From Bugula neritina (lineage: Eukaryota; Bryozoa; Gymnolaemata; Cheilostomatida; Bugulidae), in the NCBI GenBank assembly GCA_964035545.1, contig OZ037769.1:6879429-6943428 (forward strand): a stretch of 64,000 nucleotides of DNA, given 5' to 3'. A program made the translations under genes and the position numbers. This document shows positions 13,401 to 27,500 of the stretch, piece after piece (position 1 is the stretch's first letter; each line of letters begins with the position of its first letter). The notes beneath the pieces are model-generated. The model saw only the letters and a program-made list of their open reading frames with translations. It did no database searches and was not told the DNA's origin.

Positions 13401-16166
13401 AAATGACTTATCATCCCTGTCAGACGAGGCGAACACAATCTCGAAATCTTTGCCGCTCTCCTTCAGCTTTTTGTATGTCTCCACCAGTTTGGGGGTAAAA
13501 CCTCGGCAGGGGGGACACTGGAAAAGTTAGAATTAAAAAAAGTAATCAGAAATAGAAAAAGTAAGTGTCAGGATATACAAGTAAGTATATGTACTAGATA
13601 TAGGATCAGGTTAAGGGAGCAATCGTGGTCTAGGGGTTAGAGCGTTGGCTTAGTAAACCTGAAGTCATGGCTTCAAATCCCAGTAAAGGCCATTAGTGAT
13701 GCTAGGAAGAGCATCCAGTCATAATTGCTCCTGTGTCACATCTGAACAAGTCCTTAGCCTGATTTAACAAAAAAAACCCTTTCCATTAGGGATCCTCACA
13801 AGGATGGTGACTATAAACTTGCGTGAGTTTTTTATATAGCATCAGGTTGATATAAGGATGTTACAATCAACTTCACTGAAAAGGAAATACATACAATGCC
13901 ACTTTCACAATCAAACAGGAATATATAATAATAACTCTAGTCTCATAACAACAACAATGAGTAAGCAGTTTCCATACAACAACTTGACTCACTACAACTG
14001 CAGTAATTCAGCATATAGAGAGAGAAGACAACCAACCCAGTGAGCAGAGAAATAAACGCCTTTCACTTTAGACTTGATCTCTTCACATTTTACAGAAGTT
14101 CCGTCATTGCGAAGGAGGTCCCCATTATACATGATGTCACTGAAAGTCAATGGAGGCCAAGGAAAACCGTCGGGATCGCTCGCCACCTTTTCACGACCTT
14201 GAAGTATGTAGAATATTTACACTAGAATGTTCTATCTTTATTACAAGACCAGCATGACACAATACTGTAACACTACTCATAGTACAACATCATGTACATA
14301 CAAGTCTGCATGCAGAGTACATAACTTCATACAACAACTCTCCATCTTCAACTGCTGATGCAGTGTCTGAATGTTTGTCACCTCATAATGGTGACGAAAT
14401 CAGCACTGAATTCAGACTTTGACAAATGATATATGACACTTCCTCATTCCAAATCCATTTTAGTAATTTTGGACGGATTGTTCTATAAGCAGCTCGGAGT
14501 TAGAAGTGACTGAGTGCAGTAGTTTGTGGTTCTCGAGCTTGGAGGGGGATTTCAATACCCCCAACTGCAAGCTTGAGAACCGTAAACTACTGCACTCAGT
14601 CACTACTAACTCAGAGCTGCTTCTAGACAATTCATTTTGGATAACATAACTGACTAAACCTAATAATTGTTTCAGCTAAGTACTTGTAATAACATTGTGT
14701 ACCATATTTTGATACTAAACCACCATTCTACACCATATACAGCCTATAGGTATTATATATGTGCTTGGTTATTTTAGGTCTAATAAGTATTGTACAGTAT
14801 ATAATAAAGTCAAGCAATAGCATTTCTAACAAACAATAAACTAGAAGATCCATGACAGCTGCAACTCCTTTATAGACTACTTTTCAGAGGCTGACAGAAA
14901 GACACAGCACAGGTGGTATGATACTATACCATTTGCATCTTAAATTCTATTTCACCATCAAGTATAATGTAATAGAGTATAATAGCAAACATGGGTACCG
15001 AATTATTATCAACACTATGGTGGGAACAAATTAGAATAAACATGTGCTTACATATACCTATGACAGTGTCACACCTCAACTTATCACACAATCACCTAAT
15101 TGTCTCTGTCTACTCCCTAATCTAACAGCTAATATCCGCAGGAAGTGACATTATCACTTGGTAATTGAGTTTGGAAAGAATAGGACCGCAGTTTACTGAG
15201 AAGGTGGTGCTAAAATAGAGACATTGCTTTGAAATGTACATTATTATAAAGTAACTAGATGTAATACACAGCTAGACCACCATAGTTGTATCATGGGAGC
15301 TTTCTATGTAGTTACTAGATATTATACACAGACAGACCACCCAGCTAGTTCTCTGGCATTTCATATTTCACAGCCATGAGTTATTGAGAGATAACACACC
15401 TTTAGCTGTAATGGTAGCCCCTGTTTCACCATCTATTATGACTAGAGTAGGGATTCCTCTAACACCATGTTTCTTTGAGAGATTTGCCTAAACACGTGGG
15501 TAATAATAAGCAACATTATGTAACACATGTAGAAGTGATTGCAGTAAAACATGTCACAAGAAAGGAGTATAGTGCATAAATATATTGATTAGGTAATGAT
15601 GGAATTCTTCATAAGCTTGGTAAACTAGCATGCCTTGCATCTAGGCATGTACTCTGTTGTTATGTACATAATGGATTAACCACCGCATTATATTCATTCA
15701 GCTATATTATATGAAATCAATTATTATGTATAATTCAACATTATGTAGAGTATGCCACCTGCAGTAGCTTGCTGCAACTTGACAAATGGCAAGATCAGAG
15801 TCAAAAAAATTATCTTTTAACTTATTATAGAAAATGACATAAGCTATGACTTAGCCCCAGTACCTTAGCCTCTCTCTCACTAAACTTGAGTGCAAGCCAC
15901 GGCATATCTTTATAGTATTCAGTAAACGAGGCCTCGTCCGAGTCAGAGCTAACGAATATGATATCAAAATCCTTTCCCTTATCAGACTCTTTCTGCTTCT
16001 TGTAGAACTCGGCAAGAACAGGCGTGAACTTCTTGCAGGGAGGGCACCAGTGGGCCGAGTAGTAAATACCCAGCATTTTACCCTTCCCTGTCAGAGTTTC
16101 CCAGTCTACTTTTTTTCCATCTTTGTCTACTATGCTCTCTCCAATTAAATTCTTTATTGCTGCCAT
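10449..16166 (-). CDS. NXN: Nucleoredoxin, thioredoxin-fold oxidoreductase, 7 exons
   Basis: Exons, 5' to 3': 16166-15864, 15487-15400, 14197-14037, 13517-13313, 13041-12862, 11730-11564 and 10631-10449. Phases join without a break and give about 428 residues, close to vertebrate nucleoredoxin (about 435). The first thioredoxin-like domain has WCPPC at residues 40-44, and the second has WCPPC at 184-188, split by a phase-0 intron between W and C. Each is followed by a MPWLAL-type segment, and GIPTLVI/GIPMLAI supply the cis-proline strand. The third domain lacks a CxxC and ends in FVADFKAGKL. The family are cytosolic and nuclear redox regulators, for example of Dishevelled in Wnt signalling; that role is family knowledge. 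The exon-6 acceptor is the least certain point: it adds about 12 residues before DWVLVDEKK, but it is the only AG that keeps frame. Confidence 0.93.
10638..10902. repeat. 22-bp minisatellite in the last nucleoredoxin intron
   Basis: The unit GAGTATAGACTACTGTTACTAT is repeated about 12 times with small changes (CTATTG or CTACTG; one copy is two bases short near 10838). It starts immediately at the 3' splice site of the last nucleoredoxin exon, so the acceptor tract is built from the first repeat boundary. Confidence 0.93.
11869..12073 (-). repeat. tRNA-derived SINE, family A copy 2
   Basis: This is a reverse-strand copy with the full set of modules: the head near 12073 (CTAGGGGTTAGAGCGTTGGC on the minus strand), the core AGGAAGAGCATTCAGTCATA, and the tail with CCTTTCCATCAGGGG. 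It lies in a nucleoredoxin intron. Confidence 0.88.
13616..13833 (+). repeat. tRNA-derived SINE, family A copy 3
   Basis: This is the best-preserved copy. The head reads TGGTCTAGGGGTTAGAGCGT, then TTGGCTTAGTAAACC (the anticodon-arm equivalent, AGT), then a TTCAAATCCC B box. The core GCTAGGAAGAGCATCCAGTC and the tail CTCACAAGGATGGTGACTAT follow, about 215 bp in all. It lies in a nucleoredoxin intron, antisense to the gene. Confidence 0.9.
14477..14632. mobile_element. Fold-back MITE-like element, family C copy 1
   Basis: Two arms of about 70 bp are near-perfect inverted repeats. They start ATTGTTCTATAAGCAGCTC on the left and mirror as GAGCTGCTTCTAGACAAT on the right, meeting at GGGGG/CCCCC around a short loop. 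The core TGACTGAGTGCAGTAGTTT is present in both arms. No coding capacity is visible. A diverged relative lies at 38905-39058. Confidence 0.8.
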
Positions 16167-18592
16167 ATCTTACACTGTAACAGTTGAAAACATTTTTAAA
16201 AATACTTTTACGTAGTTATTGACATCAAAAATGAGCTATAAATTGAAATAAAATAAACTTCAAATGCAGACCATTTTGTATAAGATTGGAACAGCGAGAA
16301 TACAAAAAATATTTTAAATATAACTAAAAATATATAGTGTAATTTACAGGTTTTCTAAAATTCACACCAGTTGCTCTTTCTATAATTTCATGCAAAATTA
16401 TAAATATAATGCAAAAGAAATAAGAAATTTGTTTTAGAAAAGAGGTACTTCTTAAATACAGCAGCATAGGATAAATTAACATAAAAATTATGAAATTATG
16501 TATTGCATGCTGTGAGCTAGATTGATACTTTCATTCCACTTGAGTCTTCATAAAATACAGTCTGAGTCACAAGTAGCAGGCTACAAGTGCATATATTGTA
16601 TATAGTTTACGACTAGTTCTGTTAATACAGTTAACCAACAAAATAGCAAAGTGAGTAGGAATTTACAAGCCACTATCTATAAATATTTGCTAGGCTCATA
16701 GTAATAAAAATGTAATAGCAAAATATGTATAAAATATAGCAAGTAGTATGATTATTCTCCAAAACTAAAAATTGTACACGAAATTTATAAGCTTATTGCT
16801 AAGCTCTTAGTAGCTTCTTTAGTTGCTATGCATGAAGTTTGAAATTTTTTCATAATTCAAAACTTTGAAGCGTTATAACATAATATATAAGATATGAATT
16901 TGCTATTAAAATTTGAGTTTACTCTTGATATACTTCAAAAAATTCAGCTAACACTACAACAATAGTGTATAAATATAGCACCAACCTCAACCTTTATAAA
17001 TAGAAACTAATCAATTGCTCTAATAAACTTTACTGCTATGATAAATACAAAATAAAAGAGGCAACTTTTAAAAGTATATTATAAATAACATTTACAATAT
17101 GTGAAAAAATGCTGCAGAAGAAAACTGAAATTGAAAAACAGTAGCACATAAGTGTGATACTCCTAGTCATAGTGAAGTGTGACTATCATAATAATAATAA
17201 TAATAATATGAATGTTAGTAATAGTATTAGCATACTTGCTAGAAGTAGATATAATGTTTAATAATAAAAAGTATAAAAAGCTTGAGCTTCACATTGCAGC
17301 TGCCACTGGTTAATTGATAAAATAAAATTCAATTTGAATACCAAAATCAATATAATAATGATACACTTACAGCAATATACTCATACTGATTCTCATACTG
17401 AGTATAGGTATACAGTATCAGATTGTCATTATGATTATGATTATTTCTATGATTATCTGATGAGTAATAACTAATCGCTTTGTTGATGTTCAGCTATAGA
17501 TAAACTTTAGGTTTAAGATAATGATAATTTTTTGACTCTTACTCTTAGTATTAGTATTTCTATTACTATTAGTATTAGATTTAGTATTAGTATTACTGTT
17601 AGTAATTGTGTCAAAATAATTATAATAATAAAGCTAAATAAAAATGAACATAAATATTGAAATTCAAAGACCAAAATGAAAATGAAGCAGAAAATCAAAA
17701 TAATAATTAATATCTTGATCATGATGATCTTTAGTTTCACTCCAAGTCCAATAGTAATTGACTAATTCTATTAAAGTATTACTATTATAATGTAAATTAT
17801 TAAACATGTCATTTTATACTAAGCACGCGGCATTTATTATCACGTTGCATTGAAGAGTATCTAGATTTTACTTTGTCATCGTGACAAGCTACAAATTACA
17901 TTTGTCTAGGAAATAAGAATATTCTAATTCTTTCCATTGCAAATTGCGTACACTGAAGTGCCCGTGACTCAGCTTTCATTATAAGTCATAATAAAATTGC
18001 CTCACTCGCCGGTTTCGCAACACAAATTTAATGAAGATGTCAGAGTAACTAGGTAACTGCGGAAAATACCAACCAGGGTCTCCGGGAGCATTCGACGAAT
18101 ATCAGGAGGACACAAGTCATACATAGCACAAACCAGCTGTTCTTTTGCATCCTTATTTCTAATGTATCATTGAAATAACTGTTTGCTCTGAATTAAACAA
18201 TAACCACATTCTGAACCACAAAATATCATTTATTTATAATTGCAAAATTTTCAGATTGCAAAAATATTATCTTTCTCAATTAATTACTTTATTATGGTAA
18301 TTCATAAAGATTTCCTTTTATATCATATAATGCATTCACAAACGATTAAGTCAATAATAATTGTAAGACATTTAAATTTTAAAAAAATCATATTGTATTA
18401 TCTAAATATATAAATGTTAGTATATCAAATAAAGTACACAGCTATATGCACTACAGAAATAATTACACATATAACATATCAACTACCTACTTTTACCCAC
18501 ATGATTATCAAATAGCTCATAACAGATAAATACCAAGTGTGTGCATGCGAGATACAGAGCTTGGTACAAACAACACAACTAATTTGACAACG
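16167..18592. other. Intergenic region upstream of nucleoredoxin
   Basis: The 5' flank of nucleoredoxin meets the 3' flank of the long receptor-tail exon chain; both genes are on the minus strand. The sequence is very AT-rich. Around 17180-17220 and 17520-17760 there are imperfect TTA/ATT and TTAGTA trinucleotide runs, which create a meaningless Ile/Leu-rich open frame. No gene is supported. Confidence 0.6.
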
Positions 18593-21500
18593 TTAAATCC
18601 AGTCTTTCTTATCACTAACAAGATTAGTGTAATCTTCCTTATCATTAGCAGCTATGTTAATTAATTGGCTCGTGACCAGCACTTTTTCTGCTGCCTCTGC
18701 GGTTGGCGTCTCCGCTGCCGTTGCTCCACAGACTGTTGGTCCGTCATTCCCAGTCTGGCTTACATCTAGAGCCGCAACTTTTGCTGCTACTACTGCCACT
18801 TCTTTCTTGTCATCTATCTGTGATTCATTCCCACTAGCTGCCAGAGAGGTACTACTAGAGTGTCCCGGTGACACCATTTTGTGCTCTAAAATGTTCTTGA
18901 ATATTTCCTGCACACACCTGAAAAAAGCATAAACAGATATTACAAAAGTAAAAAGGTCAGTTGTAGTTCTTAAAAGTACGTCATATGAATTTGAGAGTGT
19001 TATAGTATGATATAGTTGAGTCCCCTAAAGTCGTTATATACAGCTCTTTGTACTAAAAAACATATGGTTTTTCATCATTCAAGGTATGTAACCATAAGTA
19101 TAACAGTGAATAAATTTTTCTATGACATAAAGAAACCAACAAAACTATTTTTATTTATTTACCCAATTTCATATTTCACAGGACAACAGAGAAACTGTGT
19201 TACTTATTCCTTATAGTTATGCCCTAGTATGCATGCTAATGGTGCACTTGAAAAACAAGACTTGAACATAATAGATGAGTGTTCAAGGCACAAATACCAC
19301 AGTTGGGATAAACTGCATAAGCCTGGGCCGACACCTACTTGTTCACTAGGGAGCAAATAGCCGTGTTGTTCTCAGAAATCCATTCCTTTGCACTTTTCTC
19401 TTGGGTAGAAGTTTCTATCAACTCAGTTACTGAATAATTTACTACAATATTCATTACATTTGTTGTTGACATAAATTGCAGAATTCTGAGTAATAAAACA
19501 TCAACATAAATAAGAGAGACGTTTTGCAGCATTTGTTGTATTCTATTTATTAAAAATGTTGTATTCCGTTTCTTAAGAAAATTAATTCTTCAAAATATAT
19601 TTTAATAACATGTGTATACTACTAACAACAACAAAGTGTATACATTGCTCAAATATAGAGCATACTTTTATATACTTATAAGTTACTTATAAGCTATAAT
19701 CAGCATAATTAGTAAAAATGTTATCACTGCAAACAAGAGTTGTCTTTCTGATGCAGTTGCGCATCATAAAGGGTAGATAACTCAATACATACCAGAATTC
19801 ATGAACTCAGCATTGAAGTGTGGAAGCAGCTTGAGAGATTCCATTGAAGAGGACGTGTTGCAGGATGTCAAATGATTTTCAGCATAACTCTGATCTGCAG
19901 GTGCCCCTGAACCAGCTGTGGCAGCTAAAAGCAAACATCATTTATACTTAGTTACTGGTTTGCTAAAGAAATTGGATAGCAGTAAGATACCTCATGACAT
20001 AGGTGAGCACTGGGCTATAATTGTAACCCCCTCATACCGCTTTTTCTTAAAAATTGGTATAATTGTTTCTAATGCAAAATGAAATTTGCACGCATGTGAA
20101 TTTTTCATATGCAGAGCTTACTTACAATACGAGAAATCTGGGTAGGAGCCAGCAGGGCAGGGGTCCGCCCTTGTTGAGTCAGATTTAAAGAGAGCTGATT
20201 TGGGGGAAGGGTACTTAGCGCTGGCTTGTATAACTGTGGTGATGTCATCAGTTTCTGTGACGTGGATAGCGGGTACCATGATATCTTCATCACCAACCCT
20301 AGATTCTTGCTGAAAATATACAGCATAACTATTCATCAACTTAGAGATCACTTTTTGGCTTCCCAAACAGAGTAACGAGAAATTCGGTACAGTAAGAGTA
20401 AATCCATTATTAATTATAATGATATATTAGATGAAAATAATATTAGGTATCATTATATACTTACATTATTTATTTTATTCATATATTTTGCAAGCTGCAA
20501 AATAAGGCTATATAAAATTATTTATCTACTAGCAAAGGATATTAGATTGAATTTAATGTATTATATGGTTTATTAAGCAGCACACTATTTTCATGCTTCA
20601 TGCTTTAAACCCTCTCCCCCCCACCCCCCAGTACTGTTGGTAAGTTCTCACTCTTTGGTTACAGAAGCAAACACTTAATACCTGACTAGAATGTTCACTA
20701 TTGTTAGAGGTCAAGGAACTTCTCTGAGAGCCGTTGCCTTCATACTCGGTCCCGCAGAGAGATGGAGTTGCGCCATCCATATGCAGGTCAAGGTTATTCG
20801 AAACATCCGAGCCTCTTTTTGAAAACCCGTCGAAATCTGTGCCAGAAATAGACTGAGTGGCCTCGTCATACGTGTAGTCAGTGTTGAGGCTGGACACGCA
20901 GGAGTCTCTGCGTTTGTAGTTGCATCTGTTGTTGATGAAACCCTACAATAAACAATGTAATAAATAATCAAGCAACTGAAAAGAAACGTTCTATACTACG
21001 TAATAAGTCTATATATTGGCTGATGAGTACAAGAGCAGGCAATTCTAATAACATTATCTGTATGACTGATTGATTGATTTATTACATATCACAGACATGA
21101 AACCATGTTACAAAATTCAATGTAAATACTGGCCATAATAGGCAGACATGAACAAAATTGGAAAAAAAGTCAGAAGTCTGTTGGATTATTTAAAATAAAA
21201 AATCATTTAAAGTATTTACAAGGTGTCGTATAACATTACCAGTTTGATCGTGAAGATGTATAGGAACGACAAACCCATCTGTAACCAATTGTATAAGTAT
21301 AAGATACCTATCCACATTCATTAGTAACTATAAATACCTGTAGATATTGCGTATATTGGGGAGTATTAGCAGTTGTCATCTCTATGTTATCATTGGGTAA
21401 ACTTGGCTCAGACTTGCTTCTCCATATATGATTTACCTGCAGTAAAAACAACCCAACTCACTCTCTTACCGGATTACAATGTTACAAATCATTCAAGCCA

Positions 21501-24500
21501 GCTAATGAGAACTATGATGAAGTAATTACTAAACCCCTCTAATCTTGCAATTATAAAAACATCCCAGCACCTCTGCTTACTGATCAGAAGTTATCATAAG
21601 TTGAAACAGTAGCCTAATGGCATCAAATGGAAGTCATGGCATATTTGGGGCATACTGTGATAAATACTCATGCAAGTTTATAGTCACCATCCTCAGGAGA
21701 TCTCCTGATGGAAAGAGTTTTTTTAAAGAGGGCAAAGGGCTTATTAATATGTAGCACAGGAACAATTATGACTGGATGCTCTTCCTAACATCACAAATAG
21801 CCTTTTTCGGGGTTCGAACCCATGACTTCGTGCTTACTAGGCAAACGCTCTAACCCTTAGACCACGGCTGCTCCCTAGAAAGGCACACTGTGATACTTCC
21901 CATAAAATTTGCAAATTGAAAAATTAGTTACATATGTCAAAGTGGTCACCTCGTCAGGGGGCAAAGTGCTCCAACCCTGAACTCTGCTCATTTCACCTTC
22001 GGTAGATTCATCTGCTGTCTTAGCTTGAAAGAGACCGTCCAAACCAAGAGAGGAAATGGTGGAAGTAGAATTCAAAGCTGCATTCCCTCCCACCTCTATC
22101 ACATTTATTGATAGCATATGATAGTAATAATGTTCATGAACAAACAATACACTGCATTAGCGCAGACTGCCATGTGCTACTTAAACTTCATTGAAATTAA
22201 TCTATCTTTAATACTAATTAGTGTCTCTTGGTTTGAGGCTTAAGTTTTATGAACGATTTAATAAAATATTATTCTAATTATGATAATAATACAATAAACT
22301 AAAATAGACTACGGTAATATAATAAATAAAATTAAAATGTATTAAAATATGCTAGAATTGGATAGACCAGAATAGAGAACTTTCTGGAACTGCCAGAATG
22401 GGATAACTCCTAAAGGTAAGTTCTCCTGCAGAAACTGCAAAAACTAAGATCGTTGTGCTGATCTTCTGTGTGAAGCAATAGCCACAACTCAGTATATAAA
22501 AATTGATTTAGTTAAAATGTTTAGTCTAATCAATGCTGAGAAATACACAAGTTTATTTTTCAATAAAAACAGTTTTAAAAGTTAAGTGCATTGGTCACAT
22601 GAGGCTTAATATACTATGTAGCATAAAATTAAAAGACACATTTTTATTTTAAAAATTTTAAGAATTCTATATTGCAATTAACATGTTCTATAAAGGAGAT
22701 ATTATAAACATTATAAACAAAGAACATTGCTTCGTAGGAAAAGCTAATCAAATAAAATTAATATTTCAGAATCAAAGTTGTATTAAAAATGACTATGGCT
22801 TTGACTACTTTATATTAAATGTTTTTACTAAATATTTTAATCTGGTATAACTTATTTACACAACAAATGTTGCCTGTCTAATGCAACTATTTCAGTTAAA
22901 GTTGAACTCTCTCACCTGATGATGAAGACTTAAACAATGCTGGCTTTTCATCAGGACTATCAAGGTAAACTTTCTGGGGCAAGGATTTCTACAAGCAGTT
23001 AGTTGAACTGTAATGTTTACTTCAATTAGGTAACATAAATATTTTATTGAGAACATAAATATTCCTTAGTGAAAGAGGCACCAGTATGATTTAAGGTGAG
23101 TGAAAGATATATAACAATAACTCCATAAGAAGTTTGTGGTAGAAAAAGAAGAAAAGATGCATGCTCCATGTCTAAAGGTTTGGCCACACACTCGTGAGAA
23201 TTACATAAAATTCGTGTGAATATTGTCATGAGTTATCCTCTCGTTATGAACAGCCACACGCTTGTCAGACGAAACACATAATAAATAGTTCGTGAGTGAG
23301 TCTTGCACAAGATACAAACAGCAGAAAATTGCCAGCCACAGAAACATAGTAGAAGTGAAATAATCACTGTTGCTAAAATTCTATTGACCAATCAAATAGT
23401 GCTTATCGTTAACTGCGATTTTTCATCCATCGTCTTCGGTGGGTGCACCCAGCAAATACAATTTCGTATGAATTCCCTCAAATTTGACTGTGCGTTTGTG
23501 TTTTCGTGTTAAATAGACGATTTCGTGTGATTCTCACGAGTGTGTGGCCAGGTCTTAAACCAACAATGGACAACCAGAGTGGAAAGAAATTTTCCCTTTT
23601 CTGAAATTAATCATGGAAAAGTGAAAAAAACTCGATGTTCACTGGAAAGTGTGAATATTAAAGTAGCTATAGAGTATACTTTGATTTATTCGAGGTATAC
23701 CAAGTGTCATAAACTCATTTTATAGTTTCAGCACAGAAAGATTTGATTAAGAATTGCATATTTACTGCTATGTTGTATGTTTTCCTGTTTGCTGGAACAC
23801 TTGCGCAGTTCCTAAACAGTTCTTTATTATCTGAGGATATAGCCTCAGATCTGAGTCTAGTCATGTGACTTGCAGGAAGCAGACAGCTATCACTACTAGA
23901 CTTCTGAAGTTTCAGCTCATCCACAGCTGTGGTACACAGGCTAGTAAAACATAACGAGTTGTAAGAACTCACAGAGTGTATATCTTTCATCTAATATAAT
24001 CTTCTTAAAAAAGAATAATTAATTTACTCAATCACTACACTTACAACTTAGTTTTATCATTTAAAATTTTAACTCGGCAACGTTTTGGCTTCAAGTCAAA
24101 ATGAGAAAGTCTTGTTTTAAAGATTTTTTTATTCCATCACCAAACATTATTCTATATTCAAAATCACAGCACAGAACCTGTTTTATATCCATTTAGAACA
24201 AAAAGAAACTGTGTTCCTCCTGTAAAATTGTTGATAGTATATTATAAAAAAGCTGAATGAATAAAAACTTAATATAATTTGCATCTTTTTTCAATATCTA
24301 ACAATCGTAAAACAGTAACAAAGTAATTGAAATAGTTCAACGTGATGAGACAGACAGAATTCTTACAGCATTATAAGCAGTATGTAGTTTCAGCGAGTCT
24401 ATGACTTATTAGTTACATCATATCCTGTTACCTGTTGAGATCTGGCGAGAGAATGTCAGCCTCGGGCACTGTTTCTTTGTTGACTGTCTTGGTATCACAC

Positions 24501-27500
24501 ACTGAACTGAGGCTGTTGTTTAATATTATCTGGATACTATTTATCTGTTGCCGTGGTAACGGGTTAATACAGAGACGAAGAGCTTGTGAGCCACAATCTA
24601 CATCCGGTGGGAGAAAGCTTACAACAATGCTGCCTAAAACAAACAAGTGTTGATATATATTATAAAACCATTTTAGAACTTGAGTTGTGTAGTGATGAGT
24701 TTACCCAGTGGTCCCTGTGGTGTATTGGTTGCAAGCCGAATGTCTTGGGTTCGAATCCCAGTGAGGGCAATTATTTTATAACTTGAGATGTACACTTTTT
24801 ATTTATACATATTTCCGGACATGTATGAAATCACATGGACACTTCCAAACACCTTTGACAGATGCAGCTTATCTGACCAAATAAACTGCATCAGCTTAAT
24901 ATTTAATTCTACGTCTTTGATTTCAGAAATCTTTTCAACAAGAAAATAAAATTACAGACTACCACAAGAAGTATTAATTTACCACTTTCTACCACACTCC
25001 GATTACGAGAAAATTCCACAGAGGTAAACTACTATCAGAAAATACGTTCAGTCACTGCAAGGTAAAAATGGTGTAGCATACAAACATGAAGTTGATGTAG
25101 CAGGAGACTCACTCGTTGGTGAATCTGAAGTTGGAGACACACAGGCTATGTCTGCTTTAGGAGCTGAGGCTACACACCGGACGTTGTTGTCAATAGTCAA
25201 GTTGATCTCGGGGAGGGCAGAACTTCTGTCAGAGCTGTTTGTGGTTAGTTCCTTACCGTGCAGCTGGACATCTTGTTGATAAGTTTGGTTGGTGACTGAT
25301 AGGGAATTAGATGCTCTTCTTTCTAGCACATTCTCTGCACTACTTTGTTCTGTACCATCATTCCCTATATTACTCTGTTCTGCACCACCATTTCCTGTGC
25401 TAATTGACTCTGTGTTACCACATGCTGTATTACTCGGCTCTGTATTACTATTCTCAGCATTGCTACTAGCAGCTGCATTGGATTTCTTGGAGCCTTGGAG
25501 GGTGGAACCAGCAGAAGACGTTCCATCAAATGAAGGATGTCGAAACTAAAATATTTCTATATATGTTATTATCGTAGAAAGAAAAGGTTCTATGTATATT
25601 CGAAGATATTAGTCTAGTAAAATAATTGTAATACGTAAAATAAAACACACCTAGTTCATAGTTAATTAAATGACCAATATTCAATATACTAGCTCAACCA
25701 TAACATACATCTGACCAGTTGAAAATTATATAATATATATGCTATGTTAATATATCCAGTAATTAGTATAATCAAATATACCAGCTCAGTTAGACTATAT
25801 ATTTATGTTATTTGCAAAATCAAATACCTAGTCATTCATATTTCCTACCTGGTCTAATGAGTTCTGTCTAGTCACATTGCTCGAAGTCTCATCAGAAGAT
25901 CTTCTTGTATCCTACACAAGTTGCAGACAGTCATACAGCTAAGTAAACTAACAGCAAATATTAGCTGCTACGATCACAAAAAAGCATAGAAGTATAACTG
26001 AATGTGTCTGCTTTTAAGCCAGTATCATGACTTTTAGAACTGTACTTGTTTCCAGCCTCTGATAAAGAGGAATGACTGCAGATGTGATTGAGTAGCAGAC
26101 TAGTGTCTAAAAAACCTACTGATTTATAAATGCTTGAGAAGTTTCTCATCTAGTAGCACACAGGAAATGGTATAGGCTAATAAAATCTTGCAGATGTTTA
26201 GATGGTATTGTGATTCATGTGACATCATGATTCACTCAACTTCATGACTCATGTGACATCATGATTCACTCAACTTCATGACATCACGTCATGACATGAC
26301 TCACCTGACTCAGCGTCTCCTGAATGTCTTCCAGACTTGGAATCTTAGAAGATCTACGGACAATTTCTCGTTCCATTGGCACTAAAATACAACATTGCTA
26401 ACATCTTTTGGTAAACTTGTAGTTTCAGATATATACAGTACATATTATACAAGGTATTCAAAAATGAGGTATGTCACATCGCATGTGCATTGGTCCTCAT
26501 CATATGAAATGTGTTCATATATACCAACAGGACCTGCTAACTACACATTACGGAAATAGCGAGCAAGTTCAACATGAAGTTAAGCTGAAGGCAGCTACAA
26601 AATGCTTTGAAAAATATGCATTTCAGGACAAAATTATTATTATTCTATGTTGAATAGTATAAACTTTTCTCTTTAAACAGGGAAGTAATGCTCGACAACT
26701 TACAAAACTTATTGGACCAGCCACCCTCCCCATCAGGGGTGAGAAAGATAGCCGAGCTTCTCCGTCTTTGATTTCTTGGTGAGGGGGGTTTACTAGCAAT
26801 CTCCTCTGAACATATAGATCCTCTTCTTCCAGTTCTAAGACCACATTTGTATCATTACAGATAAAGCCTTCTGCTCAATATATTGTATAACTACAGTAAA
26901 AGTAATTTTGAAAAGCAGAAAATTTCTTTTATATTGTAGTTTTAGGTAGATTCCACTAAGAAAACACTTTTTAAAAGCAATTTAAAATTATAACTTGGAA
27001 TATAGTTTAACACTGCTGCAAGAGCTACATTGTGCATAGCACCATATTGGACTAATCTGCTAGGGTGGTGGTGGTGGTGGTGGTGGTGGTGGTGGTGGTG
27101 GTGGTGGTGGTGGTGGTGGTGGTGGTGGTGGTGGTGGTGGTGGTGGTGGTGTTGGTGGTGGTGGTGTTGGTGGTGTTGGTGGTGGTGGTGGTGTTGGTGG
27201 TGGTGGTGGTGGTGGTGGTGGTGGTGGTGGTGGTGGTGGTGGTGGTGGTAACCCCTCCCTCAACATTGGCGTACAGTCAACATTAAAACTTCCATGTATA
27301 ATTATCGGCAAATTCATCCTTTTCAACCCAATCATCAGATCACTTACATACACAGAGACAAACTCTCACATCTCTAATCTTTAGACTAACTCACAGCACA
27401 ACTCTTACTGTAATATTCTACCTTTTAGAAGAAGTAGGATGGCTGTAGTTTCTCTCTAAGGTGCTTGCCTGAGACTCAGTGTCGGTCTCATCGCCACCCA

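Noticed and set aside
27030-27353. Poly-Trp, poly-Val and poly-Pro frames
   Set aside because: They are translations of a (GGT)n tract inside an intron.
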